This document shows, piece after piece, positions 31,745 to 41,600 of a stretch of 41,664 nucleotides of DNA. The position numbers and the translations under genes are program-made. Numbering within the stretch: the first letter of the stretch is position 1; each line of letters begins with the position of its first letter. Source of the stretch: Gammaproteobacteria bacterium (GTDB lineage Bacteria; Pseudomonadota; Gammaproteobacteria; Chromatiales; Chromatiaceae); contig JAAGZL010000457.1 of the NCBI GenBank assembly GCA_024206335.1, positions 1-41,664 on the forward strand, in the 5' to 3' direction. The notes below the pieces were generated by a model. It worked only from the letters and a program-made list of their open reading frames with translations, did not search any database and was not told the DNA's origin.

Positions 31745-32549
31745 ATGCTCTATCGTTTACTTCTAACATCAAGTCGCGGTCTATGTGGTCCAGATTGAAT
31801 GGCTTACCGTCAATATCCCTGACTGGCCAGATACCTATCAGGGAGTTGGTGAGAAACACGGTATCAGCTGCTAAAAGCTCTGGCAGTTCTATCTGTCCAA
31901 TGTTCACTGGTCTCCCAAGCTCTGCTGCAACCTCCAGCACCAAGTTACGCATCACGCCCTCTACTCCGCACTCAGTAAGATCAGGGGTATGCATGTTGCC
32001 ATCCTTAAACATAAATATATTGCTCATGGTGCCCTCAATGACCCGGTTATTTGCATCCAGCATCAGACCTTCACTGATCCCTGGATCATCCCACTCACTA
32101 CGGGCCAGGACCTGTTCCAGACGATTCAGGTGCTTTATTCCGGCAAGGGCCCTATTTGAGCCCAGGCGTGTGTTACACAGACGCACAGAGACTCCATCAG
32201 AGTTCGTACTCGCCGGGAAACTGGGCCAGGGGGAGAAATGTACCGCTCTGGTGACAGGGATCTCCGGATCTGGTTGATAGCCCCTGGAGGCCTTACCCCG
32301 GGTAACAATAACCTTGATGACACCTCTATCATTAAACCCAATTTCCTGTTGAATTTCCTTGATCATGGTTGCAGCTGTGGGGATTGATATTCCCAGGCGT
32401 TTGCCACCTGCCTGCAGCCGTTGATAGTGCCGCTGCCACAGACATGGATGGGCATCTGCGACGGCGATGGTCTCAAATAGACCATCACCGTATTGCAGAC
32501 CGCGATCAAAGGCGGAAATTGTTGTGCCTGAATCCCCGTTTATTAACAA
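31737..32549 (-). CDS. pabC: Aminodeoxychorismate lyase
   Basis: Fold-type IV PLP enzyme that turns 4-amino-4-deoxychorismate into p-aminobenzoate and pyruvate for folate synthesis. The 270 residues carry the PLP lysine K139 in GIKHLNRLEQVLARSEWDD, almost identical to the E. coli motif, and FDRGLQYGDGLFET (14-27). The start is TTG at 32549 with AGAAGAG 8 bases upstream; the protein N-terminus (INGDS) aligns with known PabC from here. It overlaps mltG by 8 bases and follows fabF by 18. Confidence 0.93.
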   Translation of the reverse strand: MLINGDSGTTISAFDRGLQYGDGLFETIAVADAHPCLWQRHYQRLQAGGKRLGISIPTAATMIKEIQQEIGFNDRGVIKVIVTRGKASRGYQPDPEIPVTRAVHFSPWPSFPASTNSDGVSVRLCNTRLGSNRALAGIKHLNRLEQVLARSEWDDPGISEGLMLDANNRVIEGTMSNIFMFKDGNMHTPDLTECGVEGVMRNLVLEVAAELGRPVNIGQIELPELLAADTVFLTNSLIGIWPVRDIDGKPFNLDHIDRDLMLEVNDRAYV

Positions 32550-32567
32550 GGATAGGTCTCTTCTGAA

Positions 32568-33815
32568 TTAACCCTTGAAGGGTGTAAAGGCCAGTGAGCC
32601 GTTGGTGCCACCAAAACCGAAGGAATTGGAGACGGCCAGATCAATCTTCATCTCACGTGCCACATTCGGCACATAGTCAAGATCGCAATCCGGGTCTTGG
32701 TTCTCCAAATTGATGGTTGGAGGGGCAACCTGGTCTCTTATTGCCAGGATGGTAAAAACGGCCTCGGCACTACCGGCGGCACCCAGCATATGTCCAGTCA
32801 TGGACTTGGTGGAACTAACCGCAAGCTTGTGGGCGTGGTCGCCAAATGCACCCTTGATGCCGCTGGTCTCAGCTACATCGCCAGCCGGTGTTGAGGTGCC
32901 ATGGGCGTTTATGTAATCGACCTGGTCGGTATTAAGTTCGCCGTCCTGCAGTGCTAGCAGCATGCAATCCCTGCCACCCTCACCACTGGGGGATGGAGCG
33001 GTCATGTGATAGGCATCTGAGTTCATACCCACACCAACCAGTTCGGCATAGATCTTGGCGCCACGGGCCTTTGCCATTTCGTACTCTTCCAGGACAATAA
33101 CACCGGCACCGTCGCTCAGCACAAATCCGTCGCGATCCTTGTCCCAGGGGCGGCTGGCTGCTTCCGGGTCATCATTGCGGCTAGAGAGGGCTCGGGCAGC
33201 AGCAAAACCGCCAAGTCCTACTGGAGAGGTTGCCATCTCGGAACCACCGGCAACCATGGCATCCACATAACCGTGACGAATCAGACGTGCAGCTTCTCCA
33301 ATGTTGTGGCTGCCGGTACTGCAGGCAGATACTATGGAGTAGTTAGGGCCCTTTAATCCGTATTTTATGGAGATATTTCCCGCCACCATATTCACAATGT
33401 TGGCAGGAACAAAGAATGGGGATATCTTACGCGGCCCACGGTTGACGTAGGCGGCGTAGCTGTTCTCAATTCCAGTGATACCGCCAATACCGGCACCCAC
33501 AGCAACACCTATGCGGGCGGCATTGTCTTCGGTAATCTCAAGACCGGAATCCTCTATGGCCTGACATCCGGCTGCAAGTCCGTAGTGGATAAACTTATCC
33601 ATCTTACGTGCCTCTTTTGCCGCGATATATTCAGTGATGTCGAAATCAACAATGGATCCACCAAAATGGGTGGTGAATTTTTCGATATCTTCGATATGTG
33701 TAATGGGGCGAATACCGCTTTTACCAGCCAGGATATTGCTCCAGGCGGTATCCACAGTGTTCCCTACAGGCGCAACCATACCGAGTCCGGTAACTACTAC
33801 CCTTCGTCTAACCAT
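32568..33815 (-). CDS. fabF: Beta-ketoacyl-ACP synthase II
   Basis: Condensing enzyme of fatty-acid elongation, 415 residues. The catalytic cysteine is C165 in [14 protein letters not shown], and the two histidines lie in [12 protein letters not shown] and [12 protein letters not shown]. The C-terminal [10 protein letters not shown] is intact. The start is the ATG at 33815, where [18 protein letters not shown] aligns with the family; the frame is open back to 33878, but that stretch crosses the terminator-like hairpin after acpP. The ribosome-binding site is weak. The gene follows acpP by 87 bases. Confidence 0.95.
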   Translation of the reverse strand: MVRRRVVVTGLGMVAPVGNTVDTAWSNILAGKSGIRPITHIEDIEKFTTHFGGSIVDFDITEYIAAKEARKMDKFIHYGLAAGCQAIEDSGLEITEDNAARIGVAVGAGIGGITGIENSYAAYVNRGPRKISPFFVPANIVNMVAGNISIKYGLKGPNYSIVSACSTGSHNIGEAARLIRHGYVDAMVAGGSEMATSPVGLGGFAAARALSSRNDDPEAASRPWDKDRDGFVLSDGAGVIVLEEYEMAKARGAKIYAELVGVGMNSDAYHMTAPSPSGEGGRDCMLLALQDGELNTDQVDYINAHGTSTPAGDVAETSGIKGAFGDHAHKLAVSSTKSMTGHMLGAAGSAEAVFTILAIRDQVAPPTINLENQDPDCDLDYVPNVAREMKIDLAVSNSFGFGGTNGSLAFTPFKG

Positions 33816-33850
33816 CTTAAGAATATACCCCCGTTCGGGAACGAGAAAAC

Positions 33851-33881
33851 GATATGGGGCACCTAACGGTTGCCCCATATC
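33851..33881 (-). terminator. Terminator-like hairpin between acpP and fabF
   Basis: GATATGGGGCA (33851-33861) and TGCCCCATATC (33871-33881) form a perfect 11-bp stem with a 9-base loop. On the minus strand GTTTTCT follows, a modest U-run. It lies 21 bases after the acpP stop and would allow more acpP mRNA than fabF mRNA. Confidence 0.7.
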
Positions 33882-33902
33882 AGGAAAACAGAATTAAAGC
33901 TC

Positions 33903-34136
33903 TCAGGCGTTTGAGGTTACGTAATCAAGCGCCAGCTTGACGGTGGTGATCTTCTCAGCTTCCTCATCCGGAATTTCAGTCTCAAACTCCTCCTCGAGTG
34001 CCATTACCAGTTCAACGGTGTCAAGAGAATCAGCGCCTAAGTCATCTACAAAAGAGGCCTCAGGAACGACTTCTTCCTCTTTAACTCCCAGCTGTTCCAT
34101 GACTATCTTTTTAACTCTTTCTTCAATAGAGCTCAT
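33903..34136 (-). CDS. acpP: Acyl carrier protein
   Basis: Small acidic carrier (77 residues) that holds acyl chains on a phosphopantetheine arm attached to S37 in [21 protein letters not shown]. It is the usual four-helix length and strongly acidic. GGAGGA lies 10 bases before the ATG. The 189-base AT-rich region upstream probably contains a separate promoter, and the hairpin at 33851-33881 follows; both suit the high ACP levels cells need. Confidence 0.97.
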   Translation of the reverse strand: MSSIEERVKKIVMEQLGVKEEEVVPEASFVDDLGADSLDTVELVMALEEEFETEIPDEEAEKITTVKLALDYVTSNA

Positions 34137-34325
34137 GTTATTAGATTCCTCCGAATAAATTGAAGATCACTTAAAAGCGACCGACCGCTATTGTATTCAC
34201 AATTAACTAAAGTTAAAAGTCCAAATTAATCAAACTTAGACAAACATAAAATTCATGTATTTCTTTATATTACCGTATGTTACGCCACATATCTAACGTG
34301 TATTATGATAATAATGCGGTAGGTA

Positions 34326-35066
34326 TTACCCCATAAACATGCCGCCATTCACGTGTAAGGTCTCACCTGTGATGTAACTGGCATCATCTGACGCCAAAAA
34401 CAGCACCGCCTTTGCAATCTCATCCGGTCCGCCCAGACGTCCCAGAGGTATATTGCCCAGCAACGCACTGCGCTGATCTTCTGACAGCTCTCTGGTCATA
34501 TCCGTGTCGATAAAACCCGGCGCCACAGTATTTACCGTAATATTTCGTGATCCAACTTCACGGGCCAGGGACTTGGCAAATCCAACCATGCCGGATTTTG
34601 TCGCTGCATAATTTGCCTGTCCCGGATTGCCGGTGGCGCCAACAACTGAGCCAACATTGATTATGCGCCCTTTTTGCGCCTTCATCATACCGCGCAGGCA
34701 TGCCTTTGACAGCCGGAATATTGATGTAAGGTTGGTTTCAATTATGTCTGACCACTCATCATCCTTCATCCGTAACATAAGATTGTCACGGGTGATGCCA
34801 GCGTTGTTTACCAGGATAGTTGGGGCACCATATTCCGAGCCAATCTCCTTGATTAGGCTGGTTACTGATTCAGGGTCGGTAACGTTCAGGATCTTACCAA
34901 TGCCGTTTATTCCAGCACTCTTGAACCTTTCTGTGATGGCTGCAGCACCAGCCTCCGAAGTGGCAGTGCCGATTACTACGGCCCCACTAGATCCAATGGC
35001 ATCAGCGATAGCACTACCAATCCCTCTACTTGCACCGGTAACCAAAGCAATTTCATTTTCTAGCAT
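34326..35066 (-). CDS. fabG: 3-oxoacyl-ACP reductase
   Basis: NADPH-dependent short-chain dehydrogenase, 246 residues. TGASRGIG (10-17) binds the cofactor, NNAG is at 87-90, and the catalytic set is S140 (GSVVG), Y153 and K157 (YAATK). I start at 35066 because ATGAGG lies 6 bases upstream and the frame then aligns with E. coli FabG; the ATG at 35078 would include that site. It begins 14 bases after fabH ends. fabD, normally between them, is absent. Confidence 0.95.
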   Translation of the reverse strand: MLENEIALVTGASRGIGSAIADAIGSSGAVVIGTATSEAGAAAITERFKSAGINGIGKILNVTDPESVTSLIKEIGSEYGAPTILVNNAGITRDNLMLRMKDDEWSDIIETNLTSIFRLSKACLRGMMKAQKGRIINVGSVVGATGNPGQANYAATKSGMVGFAKSLAREVGSRNITVNTVAPGFIDTDMTRELSEDQRSALLGNIPLGRLGGPDEIAKAVLFLASDDASYITGETLHVNGGMFMG

Positions 35067-35080
35067 TGATGGCCTCATAA

Positions 35081-36049
35081 TTAGTAAGTCAACAGGACAG
35101 AACCCCAGGTGAATCCGCCGCCAAACGCCTCCATAAGAAGCGTTTCTCCACGTTTGATGCGCCCATCCCGTACCGCCACGTCCAAAGCCAGGGGCACGGA
35201 TGCTGCGGAGGTATTACCATGTTCGCCCACGGTAACCACAACCTGATCCATGGGTATCTTCAGTTTCCTGGCAGTGGCATTGATGATGCGAATATTAGCC
35301 TGATGTGGAATCAGCCAGTCCACATCTGACTTCTGCATATTATTGGCTTCCAAGGTTTCATCAACAATACGCCCCAGGGTGGTGACAGCAATCTTGAATA
35401 CCTCATTGCCACGCATCTCGGTAAAGGCATTGCCCTCTCGCACCTGGGCATAACCATTGGAAATTCCAGCCGGAACCTGCAGCAGGTCCTTGTATTCGCC
35501 ATCGGCATGCAGGTGAGTAGAGATTATGCCGGCCGCATCAGATGCCTGTAGTACCACGGCACCGGCCCCGTCACCAAACAGTACGCAGGTATCGCGGTCG
35601 GTCCAATCTATTATGCGTGAGAATGTCTCAGCACCAACCACCAGGGCATTGCGGATACCACCGGCCTTGATGAACTTTTCAGCCACAGCCACGGCATAAA
35701 TAAACCCAGTGCAAACTGCCTGCACGTCAAAAGCAGGGCAGCCGCGAATACCCAAACGCCTTTGCAGCAGGCATGCCGTACTGGGGAATACCTGATCGGC
35801 TGTAGTGGTCGCCATAACGATCAGATCAATCTCTGAGGCATCAATGCCAGCGGCTTCAATGGCGCGGAGAGAGGCCTGTTCAGCCAGATCACAGGTGGTC
35901 TCACCCTCTTCGGCGACGTGGCGTTTCTTGATGCCGGTACGCTCCTGAATCCACTGGTCAGATGTATCTACCATCTTTTCCAGATCACTGTTGGTCAGAA
36001 CCTTTTGCGGCAGATAACCGCCGGTTCCAGCTATACGGGCATATGTCAC
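35081..36049 (-). CDS. fabH: Beta-ketoacyl-ACP synthase III
   Basis: Starts fatty-acid synthesis by joining acetyl-CoA to malonyl-ACP. The 322 residues include C113 in [12 protein letters not shown], the histidine in IPHQANIRI (about 248-256) and the asparagine in [10 protein letters not shown], the complete catalytic triad. The start is GTG at 36049, overlapping the plsX stop by 4 bases, with AGAGGTG just upstream. Confidence 0.95.
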   Translation of the reverse strand: MTYARIAGTGGYLPQKVLTNSDLEKMVDTSDQWIQERTGIKKRHVAEEGETTCDLAEQASLRAIEAAGIDASEIDLIVMATTTADQVFPSTACLLQRRLGIRGCPAFDVQAVCTGFIYAVAVAEKFIKAGGIRNALVVGAETFSRIIDWTDRDTCVLFGDGAGAVVLQASDAAGIISTHLHADGEYKDLLQVPAGISNGYAQVREGNAFTEMRGNEVFKIAVTTLGRIVDETLEANNMQKSDVDWLIPHQANIRIINATARKLKIPMDQVVVTVGEHGNTSAASVPLALDVAVRDGRIKRGETLLMEAFGGGFTWGSVLLTY

Positions 36050-37071
36050 GTTTCACCTCTGTTCATAAACTGTCTCTCTACACCTTGAGCTATATGAGCA
36101 GAAACATCGGTCATAATTTCCTTCTTGGCCATAGCTATAGCATTTTCAAAGGCTAATACATCTGCACCGCCATGGCTTTTTACCACGATGCCACGCAGTC
36201 CGAGAAAACCGGCGCCATTGTAGTTTCTGGGGTCTACGGAGTTTCGAAAATGGTTGAGAACTGGCATGGCAATCAAGCCCGCCAATTTGGTAAGAATATT
36301 CCGTTTGAATGATAGGGAGAGGTAGTGCCGGAATAGTTTGGCCACGCCTTCACTACTCTTTAACGAGACATTACCTACAAAACCGTCACAAACTACCAGA
36401 TCCACTCCACCAGTATAGATGTTGTCACCCTCTACATAACCAATATAGTTTAGTGAACTGTTTACCAGAAGTTCATGGGCACGCTTGACTTGTCCATTAC
36501 CCTTGATCTCTTCCAGGCCCACGTTGAGCAGTCCCACACGCGGAGCTGCATTGCCATCCACTGAGGCAACAAGTTCACTCCCCATAACCGCAAATTGAAA
36601 TAGATGCTCTGCCGTGCAGTCTACATTTGCCCCTAGATCCAACATCCAGCTATGCCCTTCCACGCTTGGCAGAGTTGAGATGATGGCAGGACGATCTATC
36701 CCCGGTAGCATCTTCAAAACAAATCTTGCGGTTGCCATCAAGGCGCCGGTATTTCCGGAGCTGACACAGGCATCTGCAACACCCTCATGCACCAGATTTA
36801 TGGCAACACGCATGGATGAGTCTTTTTTGCCACGCAACGCCTTGGACGGCGGTTCATCCATCCCGACCTCCTGGGATGCATGCTGGATAACCAGTCTACC
36901 GCTGTCATAACCGTTAAGATGCTGCTTGATTAGATCCTCATTACCTACAAGGATAAGGTCAACATCCTGGTCGTTGTTCAGGAAGTCCAGGGCCGCGGGT
37001 ACAACCACGCTAACACCGTGGTCCCCACCCATAGCATCCAATGCGATAGTGATTCGGTTAGATCGCGGCAT
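36046..37071 (-). CDS. plsX: Phosphate acyltransferase PlsX
   Basis: Makes acyl-phosphate from acyl-ACP for phospholipid synthesis. [13 protein letters not shown] near the N-terminus is the family signature; [24 protein letters not shown] and [17 protein letters not shown] are the other conserved blocks. The ATG at 37071 gives 341 residues; a GTG three codons earlier (37080) is possible. No strong ribosome-binding site is seen. A hairpin separates it from rpmF. Confidence 0.94.
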   Translation of the reverse strand: MPRSNRITIALDAMGGDHGVSVVVPAALDFLNNDQDVDLILVGNEDLIKQHLNGYDSGRLVIQHASQEVGMDEPPSKALRGKKDSSMRVAINLVHEGVADACVSSGNTGALMATARFVLKMLPGIDRPAIISTLPSVEGHSWMLDLGANVDCTAEHLFQFAVMGSELVASVDGNAAPRVGLLNVGLEEIKGNGQVKRAHELLVNSSLNYIGYVEGDNIYTGGVDLVVCDGFVGNVSLKSSEGVAKLFRHYLSLSFKRNILTKLAGLIAMPVLNHFRNSVDPRNYNGAGFLGLRGIVVKSHGGADVLAFENAIAMAKKEIMTDVSAHIAQGVERQFMNRGET

Positions 37072-37116
37072 CGAATTCACACGCCCCAGAGATGTTTGAA
37101 GGAAATTGGTATGATC

Positions 37117-37156
37117 GTCTCAGGGCTGGCAGCAGGAAGGCTGGCCAGCCTGAGAC
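37117..37156. repeat. Hairpin between rpmF and plsX
   Basis: GTCTCAGGGCTGGC (37117-37130) pairs with GCCAGCCTGAGAC (37144-37156), 13 bp with one bulged G and a 13-base loop. The minus-strand tail (GATCAT) is not U-rich, so it may stabilise the rpmF mRNA end or reduce read-through rather than terminate fully. Confidence 0.6.
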
Positions 37157-37172
37157 TATTATTATTGTTCGA

Positions 37173-37352
37173 TTACTCGCCCTTGTCGGCGATAACCTTG
37201 CGGCCACGATAGAAGCCATCAGCAGTTACATGGTGACGCAGGTGAAGCTCACCAGATGTTGAATCGGTAGACAGTGTCTTTTCGGTCAACGCATCATGTG
37301 AGCGGCGCATACCGCGCCTGGAAGGGGTTTTTCTACTCTTTTGGACCGCCAT
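37173..37352 (-). CDS. rpmF: 50S ribosomal protein L32
   Basis: An ATG at 37352 opens a 59-residue frame ending in TAA at 37173-37175. It begins [20 protein letters not shown] and has the [20 protein letters not shown] block of proteobacterial L32. The CxxC-type zinc motif of some L32 proteins is absent, as in many gammaproteobacteria. It lies between yceD and plsX, the standard order, 31 bases after yceD. Confidence 0.97.
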   Translation of the reverse strand: MAVQKSRKTPSRRGMRRSHDALTEKTLSTDSTSGELHLRHHVTADGFYRGRKVIADKGE

Positions 37353-37383
37353 GGTTCAAACTCCTAATTAAATCAATAAAAAC

Positions 37384-37917
37384 TTAGCTCGGTTTACTCT
37401 TCAGATCTGCCAATACGGCAAACGGGTTGGGCTTGCTCTGCCCTTCATCCTCATCTACCTGTTCTGGCGACCACCCAGTGTTATTCGAAGCCGTTGTACA
37501 GTCACCCTGCCGGTGCATCGGCACCTGAGGTAGAGCTAGCAACAACTCGTCTTCGATAATCTCATTCAGTCTAATACGCTTATCACCTGCCAGCAGTGGC
37601 TCAAACTCTTCATCAAGCTGCTCTGCCTCATCGAATCCCTCGACTACGACAACATCCAGTTCTGACGCAACCGGAACGCACACAGGTTCCAAACATCTCT
37701 GACACTCCAGTGTCAGTTCAGCTCGCACACTGCCGCCAATGTGTACGCGCCCTTTCTCGCCCTTGCGGAACCTGAATACAAATTCAGTTTCACCCGCATC
37801 CTCAACCAGAACCTCTGTGAGACGCGAGAATCCAGCAAGCCCAGCCCGTCCAGAGAGCTCTTTTTCAATCTCTGCAAAGTGCCAAGGATCAATAAATTCA
37901 GGTAAGCGAGATGACAT
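37384..37917 (-). CDS. yceD: YceD/DUF177 family protein
   Basis: Conserved protein of 177 residues always found before rpmF; bacterial and plastid relatives are linked to 23S rRNA maturation, but the activity is not established. The conserved LECQRCLEP block carries C72 and C75. An acidic stretch follows (about 96-106), then LNEIIEDELLLALPQVPMH (116-134), typical of the family. There is no Shine-Dalgarno site: the start codon lies only 9 bases after the promoter -10 box. Confidence 0.92.
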   Translation of the reverse strand: MSSRLPEFIDPWHFAEIEKELSGRAGLAGFSRLTEVLVEDAGETEFVFRFRKGEKGRVHIGGSVRAELTLECQRCLEPVCVPVASELDVVVVEGFDEAEQLDEEFEPLLAGDKRIRLNEIIEDELLLALPQVPMHRQGDCTTASNNTGWSPEQVDEDEGQSKPNPFAVLADLKSKPS

Positions 37918-37926
37918 AAACGGGGG

Positions 37927-37955
37927 ATTTTATTACGCAAGAAGTTGGCTGTCAA
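37927..37955 (-). promoter_or_regulatory. Near-consensus sigma70 promoter of the yceD-rpmF-plsX-fab cluster
   Basis: Read on the minus strand, TTGACA (37955-37950, 6 of 6) is followed after exactly 17 bases by TAAAAT (37932-37927, 5 of 6). The predicted start near 37920 leaves about 2-4 bases before the yceD ATG at 37917, implying a nearly leaderless mRNA. Confidence 0.8.
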
Positions 37956-38285
37956 AAAAACTAGCCAACATATTGCATGAAGGGATCGAGGATCAGGGCT
38001 AATTTGGCTAAGTAGTTTGATCTAGCATTCAAAAAAGCCTAGCCGTAGCTATGGTTTGAGGAGGATAGATCAAAATATAACGCCTAATTTGGCCTGAACT
38101 AGATCGGGACAGATTGTACTTATTGCACAGCAATTTTAGTCACTGTAACTGTCTGACATTTATGCAAATAATCTATTGCCCAGTCCGTTTCGATGCAATA
38201 TGCGGGCTAGTGGGTCATGCGGTTAGAACATCCCAGGAGAAGCAGGGCATCCAGGGGGGAGTCTCCCCCTTGAATGGCATTTCCA
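37956..38285. other. Intergenic region between oadB and the yceD promoter
   Basis: No gene is recognised. GGGGGA (38255-38260) and TCCCCC (38264-38269) make a short hairpin shortly after oadB, without a U-run. The decamer CTAATTTGGC occurs twice, near 37999 and 38084. The region is AT-rich apart from that hairpin. Confidence 0.4.
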
Positions 38286-39419
38286 CTAACCGCCAACCAC
38301 CGCCAGCAGAACACCTGCGGCAACGGCTGAACCAATTACTCCAGCTACATTCGGACCCATGGCGTGCATTAGAAGGAAATTGTGGTGATCGCTTTCCAGC
38401 CCAACCTTATTAACCACACGGGCCGCCATAGGCACAGCGGATACACCAGCTGCACCGATCAGCGGGTTAATCTTGCCGCCGGTGACTCGATGCATAATCT
38501 TGGCCATCAGCAACCCAGTTGCGGTACCAATGCAGAAGGCAAGCGCCCCCAGTCCCAAGATACCCAAGGTTTCAATGCTCAGAAACTTTTCTGCTGAGAG
38601 CTTGGATCCAACAGCAAGCCCCAGAAAGATGGTTACTATATTAATGATCTCATTTTGGGCAGCACGGCTCAGGCGTTCCACCACCCCACTCTCCCGCAAC
38701 AGGTTTCCAAACATTAACATTCCGATCAGCGGTGCTGCTGACGGCAGAAACAGTATGCACAGCAATAGCACGGTAAAGGGAAACAACACTTTCTCCAGCT
38801 TGCTAACATGGCGTAACTGCTGCATTTTTACACTACGTTCTTTCTCAGTAGTGAGAGCACGCATGATGGGAGGCTGAATGATGGGAACCAAAGCCATATA
38901 AGAGTATGCAGCGACGGCAATGGCACCTAGCAGATCAGGTGCTAAACGCGAAGCAAGAAATATGGCCGTCGGTCCATCTGCACCACCAATGATTGCAATA
39001 GCTGAGGCATCTGACAGGGAAAAATCAAACCCTGGAACCATATTCAGCGCCAGAGCACCCAGCAAAGTAGCAAAGATGCCAAACTGGGCAGCAGCACCCA
39101 ATAATAGGGTACTTGGCATAGCAATCAGGGCACCAAAATCTGTCAGTGCACCAACTCCCATGAAGATGAGCAGAGGGAATATACCGGTCTCCACACCCAC
39201 ATGGTAGATCATTCCCAACAGACCATCCGGGCCTGAAATCTCAGCTACAGGAATATTACTGAGGATGGCGCCAAAGCCGATAGGCAGCAGCAGCAGGGGT
39301 TCAAATTTCTTATGAATAGCCAGGTAGATGAGGACACAACCCACTGCCATCATCAGGACCTGGCCCCACTCCATGTTGGCAATCCCCATAGATTGCCATA
39401 GTGCATCAAATCCGCTCAT
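38286..39419 (-). CDS. oadB: Oxaloacetate decarboxylase, beta subunit (sodium pump)
   Basis: Integral membrane subunit that decarboxylates carboxybiotin and drives Na+ outward. The 377 residues have about ten hydrophobic segments. Key blocks are [12 protein letters not shown] (about 142-153, with the essential Asp), [16 protein letters not shown] (about 169-184), [16 protein letters not shown] and [18 protein letters not shown]. It is shorter than the 433-residue Klebsiella form but normal for many species. It begins 3 bases after oadA. Methylmalonyl-CoA decarboxylase beta subunits are similar, but OadA next door has the carboxyltransferase for oxaloacetate. Confidence 0.94.
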   Translation of the reverse strand: MSGFDALWQSMGIANMEWGQVLMMAVGCVLIYLAIHKKFEPLLLLPIGFGAILSNIPVAEISGPDGLLGMIYHVGVETGIFPLLIFMGVGALTDFGALIAMPSTLLLGAAAQFGIFATLLGALALNMVPGFDFSLSDASAIAIIGGADGPTAIFLASRLAPDLLGAIAVAAYSYMALVPIIQPPIMRALTTEKERSVKMQQLRHVSKLEKVLFPFTVLLLCILFLPSAAPLIGMLMFGNLLRESGVVERLSRAAQNEIINIVTIFLGLAVGSKLSAEKFLSIETLGILGLGALAFCIGTATGLLMAKIMHRVTGGKINPLIGAAGVSAVPMAARVVNKVGLESDHHNFLLMHAMGPNVAGVIGSAVAAGVLLAVVGG

Positions 39420-39422
39420 AAC

Positions 39423-41279
39423 TTACCCCAGAACAATCAAGGTGTCGCCAACATGCACAGCATCACCTTCTTTGACAGCAATGGACGTAACACTACCACT
39501 GGCTGTAGCACGCACCTCGGTTTCCATCTTCATGGCTTCCAGGATCATAACCACATCACCCTCGGTGACGCTCTCGCCTATAGCGACATTAATCTTGAAG
39601 ATATTGCCAGTCAATGGGGCATCTATTGTTCCATCAAAACATGCCTCAACTATTTGCGTATCAAGGAAGGATAATGGCGCATCTATTGATGCACCATCTG
39701 CCGCTGGGCTCGGGGCCGCATCCAAAGCCGGTGCAACACTTTTTACAGCGCCACCGGCAGATACGGTCACATCATAGAATTTACCATTGACATGTACCGT
39801 ATAGGCCTCAGCTCTACTCTTGGCAACTGGTGCTTGGGCAGCGACTGGGGCCGATTCAGCTTTAGGTTTAGGTTTAGGCTCTGATCCAGGTACTAGCTCA
39901 AATGCATCAGGGTTGTCACGGTTCTTCAGGAATTTCAGTCCCACCTGCGGGAACAGAGCGTAGATCAGGACATCGTCGATAATGTTACTGGCCAAATCAA
40001 TCTTCTTCTCCTGGGCGATGGTCTCAAGCTCTTTCGTGAGAGTTTCAACCTCAGGTGACAGCAGATCCGCTGGACGACAGGTGATAGCCTCTTGACCATC
40101 TTCCAGAACCTTGGCTTGAAGTTCAGTGTTTACCGGGGCTGGTGAGGCTCCATATTCACCCTTAAGGACACCGGCAGTCTCTTTGGCAATAGATTTGTAG
40201 CGTTCACCAGTGAGGACGTTCAGTACCGCCTGAGTACCCACGATCTGGGAGGTTGGGGTAACCAGTGGGATAAAACCCAGTTCTTCACGCACCTTAGGGA
40301 TTTCATTAAGTACGTCATCCAGTTTATCGCTGGCACCCTGTTCCCGCAGTTGGTTCTCCATATTGGTAAGCATGCCACCAGGAACTTGAGCCACCAGGAT
40401 ACGTGAGTCGATCCCCTTAAGAGAGCCCTCAAACTTGTTGTATTTCTTGCGCACTTCACGGAAATAGGCCGCTATATCTTCCAACAACATCAGGTCCAGA
40501 CCTGTATCATGCTCAGTCTGATCCATGATTGCTACCACAGATTCGGTTGCAGAGTGGCCATAGGTCATAGCCATGGAGGAGATGGAGCTATCCACCATAT
40601 CAATACCTGCCTCGCTGGCCTTGGTAATAGTGGCTGTACTCATACCGGTGGTGGCATGGGAGTGCAAGGCCAGCGGAACAGAGACATTCTCTTTCAAGCG
40701 GCTAATCAGTTCAAATGCCACATAGGGCTTGAGCAGACCGGCCATATCCTTGATACAGATAGAGTTACAACCCATATCTTCCAAGCGACGGGCCATATCG
40801 ATCCAGTAGTCCATATTATGCACCGGGCTTACGGTGTAGGACATGGCTCCTTGGGCATGTTTTTCAACCGCCAGTGTAGCCTTTACTGCGGTTTCAAAGT
40901 TACGTACGTCATTCATAGCATCAAATATACGGAACACATCCATACCATTTACCGCAGAGCGTTCCACAAACGCCTTTACCACGTCATCTGCATAGTGACG
41001 GTAACCCAGGATATTCTGGGCCCTAAACAGCATCTGCATCTTGGTATTTGGCATGGCAGCCTTCAGGCGACGCAGGCGTTCCCATGGATCCTCTCCCAGG
41101 AAACGAATACAAGAATCAAAAGTGGCCCCGCCCCAAGTCTCGAGTGACCAGAAACCAACCTTATCCAATTTTGCTGCGATGGGCAGCATATCGTCGATAC
41201 GCATACGGGTGGCAAATAGTGACTGATGTCCATCACGCAAGACGAGTTCTGTAATTCCTAATGGTTTTTTATCGCTCAT
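39423..41279 (-). CDS. oadA: Oxaloacetate decarboxylase, alpha subunit (biotin carboxyltransferase)
   Basis: Transfers the carboxyl of oxaloacetate to biotin, giving pyruvate. The carboxyltransferase barrel (about 1-300) has [15 protein letters not shown] near the start, the active-site lysine in SICIKDMAG and the metal ligands in [13 protein letters not shown]/OadA central domain, a Pro/Ala-rich linker (about 470-500) and a biotinyl domain follow, with biotin on K584 in EAMKMETE, 35 residues from the end. I use the ATG at 41279; AGAAGA lies just upstream, while an ATG six codons earlier would contain it. The 618 residues match known OadA. It is encoded between oadG and oadB. Confidence 0.95.
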   Translation of the reverse strand: MSDKKPLGITELVLRDGHQSLFATRMRIDDMLPIAAKLDKVGFWSLETWGGATFDSCIRFLGEDPWERLRRLKAAMPNTKMQMLFRAQNILGYRHYADDVVKAFVERSAVNGMDVFRIFDAMNDVRNFETAVKATLAVEKHAQGAMSYTVSPVHNMDYWIDMARRLEDMGCNSICIKDMAGLLKPYVAFELISRLKENVSVPLALHSHATTGMSTATITKASEAGIDMVDSSISSMAMTYGHSATESVVAIMDQTEHDTGLDLMLLEDIAAYFREVRKKYNKFEGSLKGIDSRILVAQVPGGMLTNMENQLREQGASDKLDDVLNEIPKVREELGFIPLVTPTSQIVGTQAVLNVLTGERYKSIAKETAGVLKGEYGASPAPVNTELQAKVLEDGQEAITCRPADLLSPEVETLTKELETIAQEKKIDLASNIIDDVLIYALFPQVGLKFLKNRDNPDAFELVPGSEPKPKPKAESAPVAAQAPVAKSRAEAYTVHVNGKFYDVTVSAGGAVKSVAPALDAAPSPAADGASIDAPLSFLDTQIVEACFDGTIDAPLTGNIFKINVAIGESVTEGDVVMILEAMKMETEVRATASGSVTSIAVKEGDAVHVGDTLIVLG

Positions 41280-41366
41280 AGGTCTTCTTTCTTTCATGTG
41301 TGTTTAAAGGGATGCGCTGAGTGATGGATCCAGCATATATATTTATTTATGGTAAGGGCTGCTCTA

Positions 41367-41600
41367 CTACCTAGATCGATACCGGTTAATAGCGGCTGAG
41401 ATCACAGCAATCAGTTCGGTATCATCTGTTTCAGCATCACTTGCTGCAACCGTTGGCGGCGTTTCAGGACCAGAAAGAGATGCCGCCAGACGAGACATTC
41501 CAGTGAGTGCTACAACCAGGATGGCCAAAAAGGTAAATACGATCCCCATACCGAGAAGCATCAAATTAACACCTTGAAGTAAAAGATCTGAAACGGCCAT
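41367..41600 (-). CDS. oadG: Oxaloacetate decarboxylase, gamma subunit
   Basis: Small membrane anchor that assembles OadA with OadB. The 77 residues have one membrane segment (about 12-34, LMLLGMGIVFTFLAILVVAL), a Pro/acidic linker and a C-terminal helix with the AVISAAINRYR block typical of the family. GAGGAAGAG precedes the ATG. Its GMGIVF motif is diagnostic. It is the first oad gene; TATAAA about 17 bases upstream of the start on the minus strand may be part of a promoter. Confidence 0.9.
   Translation of the reverse strand: MAVSDLLLQGVNLMLLGMGIVFTFLAILVVALTGMSRLAASLSGPETPPTVAASDAETDDTELIAVISAAINRYRSR

Noticed and set aside
32599-32609. Another TGGT-N3-ACCA match
   Set aside because: It lies within fabF coding sequence away from any promoter, so it is most simply a chance match.
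33816-33878. N-terminal extension of fabF by 21 codons
   Set aside because: It crosses the hairpin after acpP, and the family N-terminus aligns exactly at the ATG at 33815.
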